Program-made: the position numbers and the translations under genes
Notes under the pieces: generated by a model
Seen by the model: the letters and a program-made list of their open reading frames with translations, nothing else
Told to the model about the DNA's origin: nothing
Database searches by the model: none
Source: Plantago elongata
Taxonomy: Eukaryota; Streptophyta; Magnoliopsida; Lamiales; Plantaginaceae
Assembly (NCBI GenBank): GCA_036897095.1
Contig: JAYMSP010001076.1
Span: forward strand, 1-36,563
DNA: 36,563 nt
Direction: 5' to 3'
In this document: piece by piece, positions 25,694 to 36,563 of the stretch
How the letters are laid out: each line of letters opens with the position of its first letter
Position numbering within the stretch: the stretch's first letter is position 1

Positions 25694-26480
25694 AGAAAAG
25701 TGGGAACCCAATACTTTCAGTCGGAGGCTAGTGGGGTTTTCATTTTTCTCCATTCCATTCTCTTTTTTCACCCCCTTTCCTTATCCTTTTTACATTTTTA
25801 CCCAAAATCAGGATTGCTACGCTATATTTTAACATTTTATATTTATGATTATGTTCATAATTAAAATTGTAGTTTACATTCCTTATTAATACATAAATAT
25901 AAATACTTGTATGTGTGCGTATATAAAAGATTAATAGATGAGAATTAATAAAAATATAATTCTTTTAATACTGCTAATAACTTAAAAAGAAAATAATATT
26001 TATAATGATAATAATATTAAGTAAACTTCTCTAACTTTATTAACTATACCTTTATCGATTCTTATTTATTCACAAATGAAGTCTTCATGTAAATCACCCT
26101 AAATAATTAACAAAAAAGTTTAATAGGAGGATATATACCAGCAACATGTTTACTTCTACACATAAAGTATGGATTGTAAAATTTTCCGATTTGAAACTTA
26201 CATTTTATTTTTTTTTAAAATATCACTATTAAAATCGCATTACATCAAATTCAATTATACATATATCATTCGGATATTAATCATTTGGATATAAGTAGCA
26301 CTTATCAGTTATCACTCAATCCATCATACAAACTCGTTTCTAGCGCGGCCTTAGTCTAACTAATTTCGCGGGCCTCAAAACTTACATTTATTCATTAGTG
26401 TTATTTCCTGTCTGAGACCCAATGGACCAGGCCCAACGAAAAGTCGCTCTGTCGAAACCCTAATTCCCAAATGTATATAT
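25694..26480. other. AT-rich spacer
   Basis: Promoter side of the HINT1-like gene followed by AT-rich DNA. A GGGCCTCAAA word near 26370 is reminiscent of dispersed plant repeats. No gene or complete element recognised. Confidence 0.45.
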
Positions 26481-26489
26481 GAATAGGTC

Positions 26490-27990
26490 ATAGGCATTAC
26501 ACTCACCTAGTCACCTTCACTTCCATCAACAGATTCAATCTCATTAGCTTAAACTTCTCTTTACCTCTTTCATTATTATTAAATTTTGTTGATTATATTT
26601 CTTCGAGTCCATTAGCATCCTGATTCCTGTGTCATTTTTCTCAGTTATTTTCAAAATCACTGAGAAAATATTCTAAAGGATTGCAAAATTAATGTGTTTT
26701 CATTCACACACAGATCTCTGTTGTTTTTGCAATGCGTTTTCTCGTAGGGTGTATATTTTGCTTTGATAAATCTAGGTTAATTGAATGCTCGATGATGATT
26801 TATATATTCAAACCACTGAATAGAAGAAAGTGTTGATGCGTTTAGGAGATCATGATTTGGCTTCCTTTTGGAAAGGCTTGATTATTGATTTATGAATCTA
26901 TTCTATATCTTGATCTGCTAATGACTATTGAATTACTCTTGTAGTTCAATTTTCATTTCTTTCTCGATATGGATCAGATGAATTCTGTGATTAAGCGTAG
27001 TACGATTGTCATAGCTGTTTCATGAAGGATTTCACACATTCGCTTTCTAATGTGGATACTTGGTACTCTGAGAGCTTTTCTTTTAACATGTGCTATTGGA
27101 AGTTTTTTTTAACATGTGCTCTCTAGTTAATGTAGCTTGTTTGAATGCTCAATGATGATGATTTATTTATTCAAACCCACTGAATAGGGCTACTGAATAG
27201 AAGTACTGATGTGTTTTGTAAATCATTATCTGGCTTCCTTTTGGAACAGCTCGATTATTGATTTATGAATCTCTTCTATATCCTGATCTTGTTAATGACT
27301 ATTGGATTACTTTTGTAGTTCAGTTTTCATTTCTTTTTCGATATGGATAAGATGAAATCCCTGGTCAAGCTTAGTACGATTGACATAGCTGGTTCATGAA
27401 GGAATTCACACATCGGTTTTCTCATGTGGTTATATGGAACTCTGAGAGCTTTTCTGTTTGGAAGTTTCGTTTTCTTTTTATTACTAATCGATATCACAAG
27501 TCAATTTTTTATGTGCTATTGGTGTAATTTTTTTAATAACAAATGAATATTAACTTATTTTAGTTAAATCAGTGGATTAGTTTGTGCCTTCAAATCCGTT
27601 CCGTATTTATTTGATATTTTAATATGTGTTTTCTAGTTTATGCAGTTTACCCTATATTTAATTCTTTAATCTAGTTAATATGTATAGAGATGAAATTGAT
27701 TTAATATTATGCAAACTGAAGTAGTATATCCGTTACTGCAGTGGTTGATTGCTCGAATGAACTTTGAACCGTCTTATTGTGACTTCAAACTCAAGAGGAT
27801 AATTGCTCAAGACCTGGATATCTGTTGATTTGATTTTGGAAGAGGTTGTACTTGAATGAATTAGAAGAAGACTCCAAAGAAACTATAGGAATTGAAGAAA
27901 ATTCGTTTTTTGAACTGTCTATGCTTTTTTCTGTATAAATATATCGTTTGAAACTTTAAAACCCTAAAATATTCCACAATTACAAGACAA
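26490..27990 (+). ncRNA. Possible non-coding transcript containing a tandem duplication
   Basis: 26510-26580 looks like a plant leader (TCACCTTCACTTCCATCAAC, CT-rich), and an acceptor-like TTACTGCAG|TGGTTG occurs at 27741. Neither the duplicated units nor the downstream part holds an ORF of useful length. It could be a long non-coding RNA, a host of small RNAs, or a long 5'UTR intron of an unseen gene. Strand and limits are guesses. Confidence 0.22.
26782..27455. repeat. Tandem duplication, ~360-bp unit x 2
   Basis: Unit A begins at 26782 and unit B at 27142, both with TGAATGCTC-ATGATGAT. They share ATTCAAACC-ACTGAATAG, TGGCTTCCTTTTGGAA, TTATTGATTTATGAATCT, GACTATTG-ATTACT, TAGTACGATTG-CATAGCTG-TTCATGAAGGA and ACTCTGAGAGCTTTTC. 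Identity is roughly 80% by eye with small indels. Unit B has a short extra ACTGAATAG copy. Confidence 0.85.
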
Positions 27991-28540
27991 TGTAATATTT
28001 CGATCATGTATTCTCTACAATTAAAATGAAGTAATTTTACAAACGGGTTGTTTTGATAAAGCTAATTGTACAATCTTCTGGAATGTAACAACTTTGTCAT
28101 TACAAAATAAAATTTGATACAGTTTATAAGTATGTATGAGTGGTTAATGGCAAAAAGATCGTCACTAACTATTCCATCATCTTGATACATATATTTATAG
28201 ATGTAAAAAATTTACCCTTTTGAAATGGTGAAATGGGAATTGAACTCAGATTTATTAATTGTTGGGATAATTACATACACCTCAGATGTCTATGTTGCAT
28301 TTGGATTCTTCGAGATTAACAATTACATCTAAATTCATAAATTTCAAAAAATGCTAATCAGTTTAATTCACTATTCACTTTAGGGGCAAACCAAACACAA
28401 TCTTAACAATTCTTTTCACTTTTACATGTTTTTCAATGAGTCGGTCTTTTATGTCGATATTGTCCCCTTATATGACATTTGTGTTGTCGTAACTGACTTC
28501 ATCATCTCTGCTCCACCTTTCCACCATTGACGAATCAACT
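27991..28540. other. AT-rich spacer
   Basis: No gene or repeat recognised. The last 40 bases or so turn CT-rich and probably belong to the leader of the small gene at 28683. Confidence 0.45.
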
Positions 28541-28682
28541 TTTCCTCGTTTCCCTTTCTCCATTTCTTCATTACATTTCTCTCTACCTAAATTTCCAAAT
28601 CAACATCATTTCAAGAATTTCTCAAAAATCCTCTTAAAAACCCTGTCTTTTTCATTCCCAATTGATTCTATCCCCAATTCTG

Positions 28683-28931
28683 ATGGCAGATTGCAAGAAC
28701 TGTGACGAATTTCCAGTGTTGGACGGAAACAAGAAGGTGGCGAAGGTGAATTTCAACTGACTGATGACGATCAATTCGGCAAATGCAGCTGCCGAGATTA
28801 CCAATAAGCCCCTGTTCAACCTCTACACCTCTGTGTCGTTTCAGCGCAGCAGCTCGATCAAGACTCTACAACTCGTCTCTTGGCTCAGTGTTCTCTGTGC
28901 TTTTGGTCTCTTCTTATTTTTGGATCGATGA
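28683..28931 (+). pseudogene. Small membrane-protein-like ORF interrupted by one in-frame TGA
   Basis: A CT-rich leader (about 28540-28682) precedes ATG at 28683 (AATTCTGATGGCAG). The frame runs 25 codons (MADCKNCDEF, then VAKVNFN), meets TGA at 28758-28760, and continues in the same frame from ATG 28764 to TGA 28931 (55 codons, MTINSANAAAEITNKPLFNL onward). The second part ends in a hydrophobic stretch of about 15 residues (LVSWLSVLCAFGLFLFL), a likely C-terminal membrane segment. Codon use is less AT-rich than the surroundings, suggesting a real coding past. The whole frame would be 82 codons plus stop. It could be a recent pseudogene, a functional 55-residue protein, or a readthrough candidate. 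Family not recognised. Confidence 0.4.
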
Positions 28932-28939
28932 ATCCGTTG

Positions 28940-31080
28940 AGTATAGATAAATGGTGGAGATTGACTTAAGGCTGTTTGGCCAAAAGTAAAATTTAAAATT
29001 CAAACAGAGGGAGAAATGACTTTTCCGGGTTTAAGTTCGCTAAAAGTCAAATTCGTGAACCTGGGTGTAATTGATTTTTATCGAGTAGGAATTATATGTA
29101 ATTGTTGATCTGGGTGGTAGACATCTGCAACTTTTAAATCTAACAGGGGGTGCAGATGTAATTTGCCCTTAATTGTAAGTGTCGTACAAATTGAGATACA
29201 TTTCGATATGTATAGAGGTAAAGATTAATGTAAGTTCACAAGGATTAAACATACATTTTCAATGTCCATATATCAATGTGACATACAAGCCTATTAACTT
29301 CAACCGTGTAATTTGTACTTTGATTATCAGGGCAACTAATTAGACTTTACGATCGATCAAAAAGATAACGGTTATTCTTCAAATTGAAAGTGAGATTGAA
29401 ATCTCTAACTATTTGTTATATCTGTTTGATATATCTAAAACTGATACAAGAGTCCTATTTATAAATTAAATAAAGGAGAGATAAAAAAAAAAAAACCCTA
29501 TTTCAAAGTGATTAACTGCCACAAAATCGTGTGCAAACTTTTGGCAAAGCATGGCTGCTTCCTCACCAGTCACTACGACCGGACAAGCAGCTCAAAGTTT
29601 CTGTTCGTTTCTCCTTTTTGGTTCTTTTTTCTTCAACTTATGTCCCTTTTCCCAACTTTCATGTCAGCTGGAGTAGTGAGCCACTCTCTGGTATTGTTGG
29701 TTCTTCTAAAAGGTTTTCAACTCCTCTGCAATCTAGTCCTCCATTTCTTTGCCAATTACAATAAAGTATCTAAACAAATAAAAAATGCACAAAAGTTCAA
29801 ACGTGACAAGGAACAAAAATAATTAAATAAAACCGAAAATACGCAAAAAGTATGAAAAAAGCACTGAGTCGTTAAATTATAGACTCATCACAATACAAAT
29901 GAATATAAATGATACATATCTAATTAAGTATCAACGGGCTAAGGCGAGTAACTAAATGTGTAACGACTAGAGATGTGAAGGGCTTCGAGCTCGCTAGTTT
30001 ACGTGTGGCGTATTAATTTCATCACTTTAACTAATAAACACTGAAATGTTTGGCATACAACAAGATAATGAATTTAAAGATCGTGTCAAGAAAGTCAGTT
30101 GACCAATTAATGTAAACGATTTAAAATAGACCGAATAAGGATTTATATACAAAAAAAAAAGAGCTATCTTTTGTAAATAATATTGAATTTTTTTACTAAA
30201 AAATATAGTATACAAATTATGTCACTCTCAAACAGTAACAATTGCAGTCTTATTTAAAGCAAAATCATTGAACTATATATATATGTACAATTAGAATGTG
30301 GGGCCCTATGCGGGTAAGCATGGCTCAAACCCGGTCCTTTGAAAAAGTAAGGTGATGTAGGTGTTTAGGTGTATGCCATATATGATTTAATGTATAATTT
30401 GATATTTTGACTTAATCATAGAATAAATTGTTTACCGCTTAAAAAATGTACTGTGCCGTCCATCTTTCAATTGATGAAATTTTATTTACTCTCAAGGTTT
30501 GATCTGCCCTGTACCATGAATTTCTATGGTTCAAATGTCACAAGTTATGAATAGCACCATCTTTTTCTTTGGTGACTTCATGGCCTTTATTCGTTTCTGC
30601 AATTGTTATCAAGCACCTATTCATTGGCGTCTTATGGCATATAGTATCACATTACCTAGTACAAATGGGCCAACTCTTACCTTTTTCCCTTGTTATTATG
30701 AAGCAAGATGTCACAAATACTAAAATGACAGATCTAACAAAGGTGAGAACAAACCGCCTCTCATTCTTAAAGAAAGTCGACAAAAATCAAATAAGAAACC
30801 TTGGACCGGAACGGAACAACTCCCTAGTACTATATTGTACTCAACTAACATAGCTAGTACTATTACTTATAAATGTCAATCAACATGCCTAGATGTATCT
30901 AAAATTTGCTATAAATATGTCACCATTAGAAATGCCATAATGAAAATCTAGTGCCTGCTATAGAGCAAAGCGAAAACTCAAAGAAGAGCAGAATATGAAC
31001 ACATTGCTGTATTTAGTCCCATACAATTCCAAGTCCATTCATGCTACGATAATGTACATACACTAGGAAAGTTCACAGGG
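28940..31080. other. Non-coding stretch with weak ORFs
   Basis: Mostly AT-rich. A 41-codon ORF from ATG 29551 (MAASSPVTTTGQAAQSF) has a plant-like start context, but no continuation or splice partner was found; it may be a gene fragment. 30296-30340 is a GC-richer island (GTGGGGCCCTATGCGGGT) like a dispersed repeat. 30526-30853 has overlapping unsupported ORFs. No complete gene is seen. Confidence 0.35.
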
Positions 31081-31086
31081 AATGCA

Positions 31087-31144
31087 ACAGCTCGGGTTAT
31101 TCAAGTGAGCTACGCTCACTGGGCAATTTCTAACCCGAAGCTGT
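31087..31144 (-). promoter_or_regulatory. Strong two-part hairpin in the bZIP 3' flank
   Basis: The outer arms ACAGCT-CGGGTTA and TAACCCG-AAGCTGT pair over 13 bp with one bulged base. Inside, AGTGAGC-TAC-GCTCACT forms a perfect 7-bp stem with a 3-nt loop. The structure starts about 90 nt downstream of the minus-strand bZIP stop codon, so it would lie in the 3'UTR or mark its end. Function unknown. Confidence 0.6.
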
Positions 31145-31232
31145 CATCTGGACAACAGAGGTAACTCAAAAAAAGAAAACTACCACTACACTAACAAAAA
31201 CAGAACATATCAACGAAATCTACATCATCCCC

Positions 31233-34053
31233 TCATATGGGAGCTGAGTTTGTTCGACGCAGTAGACACTTTGGTGCTGGTTGCGGTATGGCAGGTAATG
31301 CTGCCATTTCCCATTCCTGCAAGTGCATCAACAGTGCAATGAGTCAAATGTACAACAGTGCATGTCTTTAGAAATTAGCGGTTTACTTGTGCCAGAACAC
31401 AAACAGTATTTAAAAACGAAATGTATAACCATAGTGATCTTGAAAACATGCACTCTACTCCCAGAAATTAAAAAGTACATCAGAACCTCTCATGTACCCA
31501 TAACTCTGCACATAACTGAAATATGAAATAACAAAGAGAATTGATTCGGTCTGCATAGGTTTCTTTGTCAGCTAAAGGATCAATTCTTGTAGCTTATTAT
31601 TGGAGAAATAATGGAATATAGAAGTCCAAAATGGTATGACGTAGCTTTAGGCCATCCAAAATGAGCCAGTATATTGAAGCAATATATCCTCAGAAAGTTC
31701 GATGGATATAATTCAGCATGCAGCTCCTAAGGTTGTTGCTCTTTTTTTTTTTTTTTTTTGTTGGCTTAGCTTTGTAACCATGTCTGCCTGAGTTTCAAGG
31801 GTCCACAAACCATCATTATGTTAGACTTTCAACTTCTAACCATAGATTCATGTAGAAGAAAGACATACATTTGGTAATAATTAAACTGTAAGATCATAAC
31901 TTATAACATTATGAAATCTGCATTTACCAAGAATCCGCATTATGAATCATAAAAAGTTGAATATATGTGTTAATACATTTTATATGCAAATTAAAACTGT
32001 CTAGCCAGACAAAACAGGCACGAGCGAATGACCTGCCAGTACACGAACTCGATCATACTGCTAAGGACTAGAAGAAACTGTTCTCTTGGGGATGTTTATA
32101 ATAGCAATAATTACTTAGGATCATGAAGCTATGCACAATAGCTACATCTAGTGCAAATAAGCTATCAAGACATCAAGCACTCACACATCCATCCTAACAA
32201 TCAAGTTTCTTTATATATGTTTCAGTAGAAAACTGTCCCAATCCCATACCATTATATTAGCTCTATGACATAGATAGAGAAGATATCGTCAAAGTTCTAC
32301 ATCTGTTTCCTAAGTACCAGACAAAGATTAAATGGTTTCCTCATGCACCGTCTCTCACTTAGTTGTTCAATCACATAAATTTAGTTCCAACGGATCAGAA
32401 GGACGTCAAATTGCATCACTCTATCATTTTCAGTCATGGGAGATAGTTGGAAGGGTCGAGCTACAGATACATAACATGGCAACAGGTCTAAGAATTAATT
32501 GGCACTAAGCAAGGAGGAACAATTCCAAATCCACAAAACGTTCCGCATGCTAATTAATTTTGAAATTAACTTGAGCAAGTCCTCATCACTCATCAGTTTC
32601 AAAAACATAGTAAATTCTTTCCAATGACATATAGATTAAAAAACCACCAAGGACTAATCAGTTTTGGAAGTGGAAAACTGTTAGGCGAATATATGTAACT
32701 GCGTGCTCCTCTTTAAACTAGAGATTCATATCGAAGCATCTCTGCACTCTCTCACTTTCACGAAGTTCACTCATTTTCTTGTTGCTATAGTTTCATACAA
32801 GCTTTACACGGTAAATACTTACCTAGACTAGACCAGGTCTGCAATTAATTTTGTAGACATCATCATGTGGCTATAAATGCTTCACAACATCAAACAAGTG
32901 CAGGTCACACTTAATCAATGTGTGTTGTGGCTAATTCCTAAGTCCTAACCAACAAGTCTATGAAAAAGTCATAGACTGGCCTAGGTAATAATTTTCAAGT
33001 TCACACCATCATATATTTTTACAAGCTTCATATCGCTGCTGGATGTTCTAATGCACTGATGAATGCAACTTTTATATGGGTCAAGTGTAAGAAATGCAGA
33101 GTATAGACAATGAATGACAACCTTTTGTTTCCGAAGCCTCTCATTCTCTTTCTCGAGACGTGAAACCTTGTTCTCCAGCTCATGTGTGTAAGCCTATACG
33201 AACAAGTAATACTCCTTTATTCCTGGTTGCAAACAATAAAGATTGCTGAAATAGCTATTTAAATGCATGTAAGTTTCACCTGCTTCCTAGCTCGTGATCG
33301 CGCTGCGGATTCCCGATTCTTGATCATCCTCTTCTGCCTCCTCTCAACACTCTTCTCAGCTATTTCACCCGGAGCCCTTTTTCGCCCAGGAGTCTGAGTA
33401 TCTGATAAAGTACCCATCAGGGGAGACGAAGACATATTCATTTGCCCGTCAGGATAAGAACCATCCATCATTGGGTTACCACCAAGCGACATAGGATGTT
33501 GAACCACAGGATGACTTGGCATGAAAAGCGGTGACATCTGATAATTCATCCAGTGAGCTTGTGGCGTCATCGCCACTGGATCAACCGGGACCGGACTTTT
33601 CTTACCTGACTCAGTCTCAGCAACCACCCCAGCTTTTACCAAAAAGTCTTCAAGCGTAATTTCGCCCAGTGTGGCTTTCCTGTCAAGATTACCCCTCCCC
33701 TGCTCCTGCTGAATATGTTGCCACACTTCATCAACTGTCTTTTTGCTCAGATCCTGAGAGAGATTAATGCTAGACTGTCGATCCAAAGATGACTGTTGGC
33801 CAGGTCGCGGAACAGGCGTAGAAGATTCCCCTGTGTGATCATTACCCTCAGCAGTCCATACAGTCTTTAGAAGCTCATCAAGATTCATACTACTCAGAGG
33901 CTTCCCCAAATCTCCTAATTGGTTCTGCACCTCATCAAGAGTGAGGTTGTACAAAGACCCTTGACGCGTTAACGGGTTCGAAATCGAGTTCTGGGTTTGA
34001 ATATGAGTTTGAGTTTGGGTACTACCGTTATTTCCACCCCCCTGAGACCCCAT
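31233..34053 (-). CDS. AREB3: Group A bZIP transcription factor, AREB3/ABF-like
   Basis: Complete gene on the minus strand with three coding exons, 33280-34053, 33122-33193 and 31233-31316, all phase 0; 309 residues. ATG 34053 (MGSQGGGNNG) is the first AUG; the upstream in-frame codon at 34074 is TTG. Family blocks in order: C1 LTRQGSLYNLTLDEVQ (28-43) with MNLDELLKTVW, C2 LSKKTVDEVWQHIQ (103-116), C3 ATLGEITLEDFLVKAGVV (127-144), then LSDTQTPGRKR. The basic region is at about 236-258 (RMIKNRESAARSRARKQ). Heptad leucines are at 264, 271 and 278, and the C4 end is LLRRTNSAP. Such factors bind ABRE (ACGTG-type) promoter sites in the nucleus and mediate abscisic-acid, drought and seed responses; the R-x-x-S/T sites in C1-C4 are SnRK2/CDPK targets in the family. 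The DTQTPGRKR linker and HELENKVSRL zipper favour AREB3/DPBF3 over ABI5. The last intron is 1.8 kb. Confidence 0.93.
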
Positions 34054-34925
34054 TGCCTTAAATACTCTTATCAATTACTCAATGCCACACTGTCTTCTAC
34101 ACCACAACCTGTAAAATTTCACATTCTAAAACAACCAAAAAAAATAAAAAATGTAAGTATTTAAATCCCAGAAACTCTTTACTTAACAGAAGCAAAATCG
34201 AAAAAAAAAACAATTCTATAAATCCCAGAAACCCTTTACTTTACAAAAAAAAAAAAATCCTAAAACTCATAATATAGTAAGATTTGTACAATTCCATCTG
34301 ATTATGCAATTCTTTATTCCAAGAAAAAGCAATACTTAATAAAAATCCCAGAAACCCTTAAAACCTAAAAGCAGAAAAAAAAAGAAAAAAAAATCCTAAA
34401 ACCCAAAATCTAGCATAAATTGAACAACTCCATGAAATTATCTAATTGACAATTCCACAGAAACCCTTTAATCAGTAACTAAACTCCTAAAAAACCCAAA
34501 AACCAGCATAAAAGTGCACCCATTCCATCAAATTGGAAACAATGATTACAGTCAAAACACTCAATCCTTAACCAGATCAAATCAAGCAAAATGCTAGCCG
34601 AAATTGGAAAAATTGAAACACCGACAAATCAAGAAAGCGACTTACCATGAAAAATGAAATCCAGAAGCAAGAAATCTGGCTAGATCCGAAGTTGAAGTTG
34701 CATGCAACAAGTGTGTTGCAACATTTTTCCAAAAAAGAAAGTAAAAGAAGAAAAGGGAAGGGTACTGAAACAAAACTGGTATTTTAATTGAAAATCCAGT
34801 GGGTAACAAAATCCAAGTCTCACAGTGAGTGAGAAATGAATGAATGAAACGAAGATGAGGACAAATAATGAGTGCAACAATACGAAAATCAGACCCACAT
34901 TCTACACACCATACAGAAAGAGAAA
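34054..34925 (-). promoter_or_regulatory. bZIP 5' leader: intron and two short uORFs
   Basis: On the minus strand a donor TTTTTCATG|GTAAGT ends a leader exon at 34646, and an acceptor AAATTTTACAG|GTTGTGG resumes at 34108; the intron is 34109-34645. The leader exon holds a 14-codon uORF (ATG 34724 to TAG 34680, starting MLQHTCCM). Joining the exons creates a second uORF: the exon-terminal ATG is followed by GTT GTG GTG TAG. A TATA-like AAAATATATATG lies near 34952-34963. Transcription start is inferred near 34925. Confidence 0.5.
34160..34470. repeat. Dispersed short repeats in the bZIP leader intron
   Basis: The phrase AAATCCCAGAAACCCTT (or a one-base variant) occurs near 34164, 34218 and 34344, with a shortened CACAGAAACCCTTTA near 34456. 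They alternate with A-rich runs and AAAAATCCTAAAAC-type words. It looks like imperfect local duplication inside the intron. Confidence 0.6.
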
Positions 34926-36563
34926 GTGTGCAAGACGCCTATATTATTATTACATATATATTTTGTTTTTTATTACATACTCCCAATTTGCTGTTGTAAT
35001 AATAAATAATGAGAGAAAACATACGACTTTTGTTTCTATTGCCTCCATTCCAGTTTAATTGTCTTCTATTTCGTTTGGAACAGTTTCAAATTCGTTCAAT
35101 TATTTTTATGTTTAATAATTTTTGTACCCTACGGTTTAATAATATTATAATAAAAAAAATTCTATATTCCGTTTTGAACTGTTCCAAATTCGTTGTTCCA
35201 TTTTCATACTCCCCTATTTCCACTAATTCTTTTTTATCTTTTATTTGTATAAATGTTAAGAAGTTCGAATAAAAAGTGATTTATCTAAATTACTAAGTAT
35301 ATAGTAAAAAGTAAGAAACGAAATTGATAACGTATGTAAGAGATTTCTTTTTTTAAATGATAAAAGTGACTCGAACGCCTGACTACTGGTTAGAGTTGAA
35401 TCGTATTACCAACAGAGTTGTGCTTGTTGTAAGTAGGTAAAAGATTTATTAAAGTATTAAATAATTGTGATAATGGATGAAATTAACGTCTAAAATGAAA
35501 AATGAAAAGTATTTAATGAAAATGAGGTAGTATTTAATAATTTTTGTACCCACAATCTAATATTATATTCAAAATAAACTCAATTGGCTGCATTAAAATT
35601 TGTGCCTGGACCTGTAACTATTATATTCAATATTTTACTTTTAATAAATATGTATTACTTAATTATTTACATAAAAATTTAAATTTGATCTCGTGAAACA
35701 TTTAATTCGATATGGAGAGAATATAATAGTAAAATAAAATAAAGCAAATGCTTCTTCTTGTTTTAAAAAAAGGAGAGGACAACAGCCAGTCCTTTTTAAT
35801 GTTTACCGGTACTTGTGCTGCTCAAGGATTCGCAAGGAGGAAAATATTTTGAAATCCAAGTGTGGATTTGTTGCTATTTTTGGTTTCGAGAAATGAATTG
35901 CTTGTTTAGTGAAAATTGGGAAAGAAGAAGAAAAGAAGGTGTTGTTGAGGTTGAAAAGATAAACGAGTCGGATTGTATTTGGACCAAATCTCATCAATTA
36001 CTACTGCTACTACAACAAAAGCAGCATCTATCTATCTTTACAAGAAGCATAAATTATCGTTGTGGAATTGATTCCACTACTCTTTTTTGTGAATGGATCC
36101 CTGGATTTTTAAATGGGCCAAGCCAGTACAACAGTTTTCAGTAATAAGTTCGGCCTGGCCCACCAACTGGTCGCCTTTTTAAGGAATTATTTTCATGTGG
36201 GAAATGATGCTCTTTGTCACATTCATTTACAACTCCGGCCGTTATGATATTTCTCATTATAATAAATTACTTGTGAATGATAAATACAAATTACTTAAAT
36301 AATTTATATTATAATTTTTAAATAACTAAAGTTTCATATATAATTCCACTCAACATTTTACGTTTCATACTTAAAAGTAGTTTATAAATATTGCTCGAAA
36401 ACCTTCTCACGAAGTTCGTACAGAGTGATTAATGACTATGTTAATGTTCTTCTTTTTATGTGACTTGTAAATAATGAAGAAACTGATTTACATGATTCTT
36501 GAAATCTTTCATTTGCAAGTTGAGGACTTATAAGTCTTATGTGGAAGTTGGAACCATCCACTA
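34926..36563. other. AT-rich right end of the window
   Basis: Promoter side of the bZIP, then AT-rich DNA. A 19-bp exact direct repeat TTTAATAATTTTTGTACCC occurs at 35111-35129 and 35533-35551, perhaps from a decayed short transposon. The 109-codon plus-strand ORF at 35815-36144 has no recognisable domain and low-complexity runs. No gene is supported. Confidence 0.45.

Noticed and set aside
28382..28990. CAAACCAAACAC and GGCTGTTTGGCC as terminal repeats of an element carrying the small ORF
   Set aside because: The words are in the wrong relative orientation and match poorly; no target-site duplication seen.
29508..29822. 104- and 77-codon overlapping ORFs, and a 41-codon ORF starting MAASSPV
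   Set aside because: Only the 41-codon start looks plant-like; no downstream exon continues it, so no gene is called.
34054..34074. Seven-codon N-terminal extension of the bZIP
   Set aside because: The upstream codon is TTG, not ATG; the first AUG at 34053 gives the expected family start.
35815..36144. 109-codon plus-strand ORF near the right end
   Set aside because: No recognisable domain, low-complexity Q/L runs, and an overlapping antisense ORF. No leader or splice signals seen.

Overview
This window looks like plant nuclear DNA, most likely a eudicot. Genes are broken by short AT-rich introns with GT/AG borders, spacers are AT-rich, and Stowaway-type MITEs with CTCCCTCC-like ends recur. 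The recognisable protein families are plant ones: a group A bZIP, a CYP81-type P450, defensin-like peptides and Copia and LINE fragments. I cannot name the species. No rRNA, tRNA, CRISPR array or bacterial feature was found.

Layout. 0-3.1 kb is transposon-rich (LINE remnant, a 115-bp diverged duplication around a MITE, further MITEs). 4.3-9.3 kb (minus) holds an RPRD1/CID-type gene for an RNA polymerase II CTD-binding protein; its C-terminal exons were not found. 9.3-13.0 kb is non-coding apart from a MITE, a 26-base poly-G run, a 42-bp tandem repeat and a spliced-looking leader exon. 13.6-16.3 kb is a transposon nest: a PIF/Harbinger-like end and Myb-like ORF joined to a Copia gag/PBS/LTR fragment, then a Tourist-like MITE. 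16.6-17.4 kb has two unassigned open segments.

At 17.6-19.2 kb (minus) is an intact two-exon CYP81-like P450. At 21.0-22.3 kb (plus) are two tandem defensin-like genes with the same phase-1 intron. At 23.2-25.7 kb (minus) is a complete five-exon HINT1-like histidine-triad gene. At 26.5-28.0 kb is a 360-bp tandem duplication in probably non-coding DNA. At 28.7-28.9 kb is a small membrane-protein-like reading frame split by one in-frame TGA. At 31.2-34.9 kb (minus) is an AREB3-like bZIP with an intron in its 5' leader, short uORFs and a strong hairpin in the 3' flank. The last 1.6 kb shows only AT-rich sequence and weak ORFs.

The genes are not an operon and have no obvious shared pathway. P450 and defensin-like genes are often defence-related, and AREB/ABF factors act in abscisic-acid responses, but nothing in the window ties them together. 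All exon borders come from reading splice consensus and protein-family knowledge, without transcript evidence.
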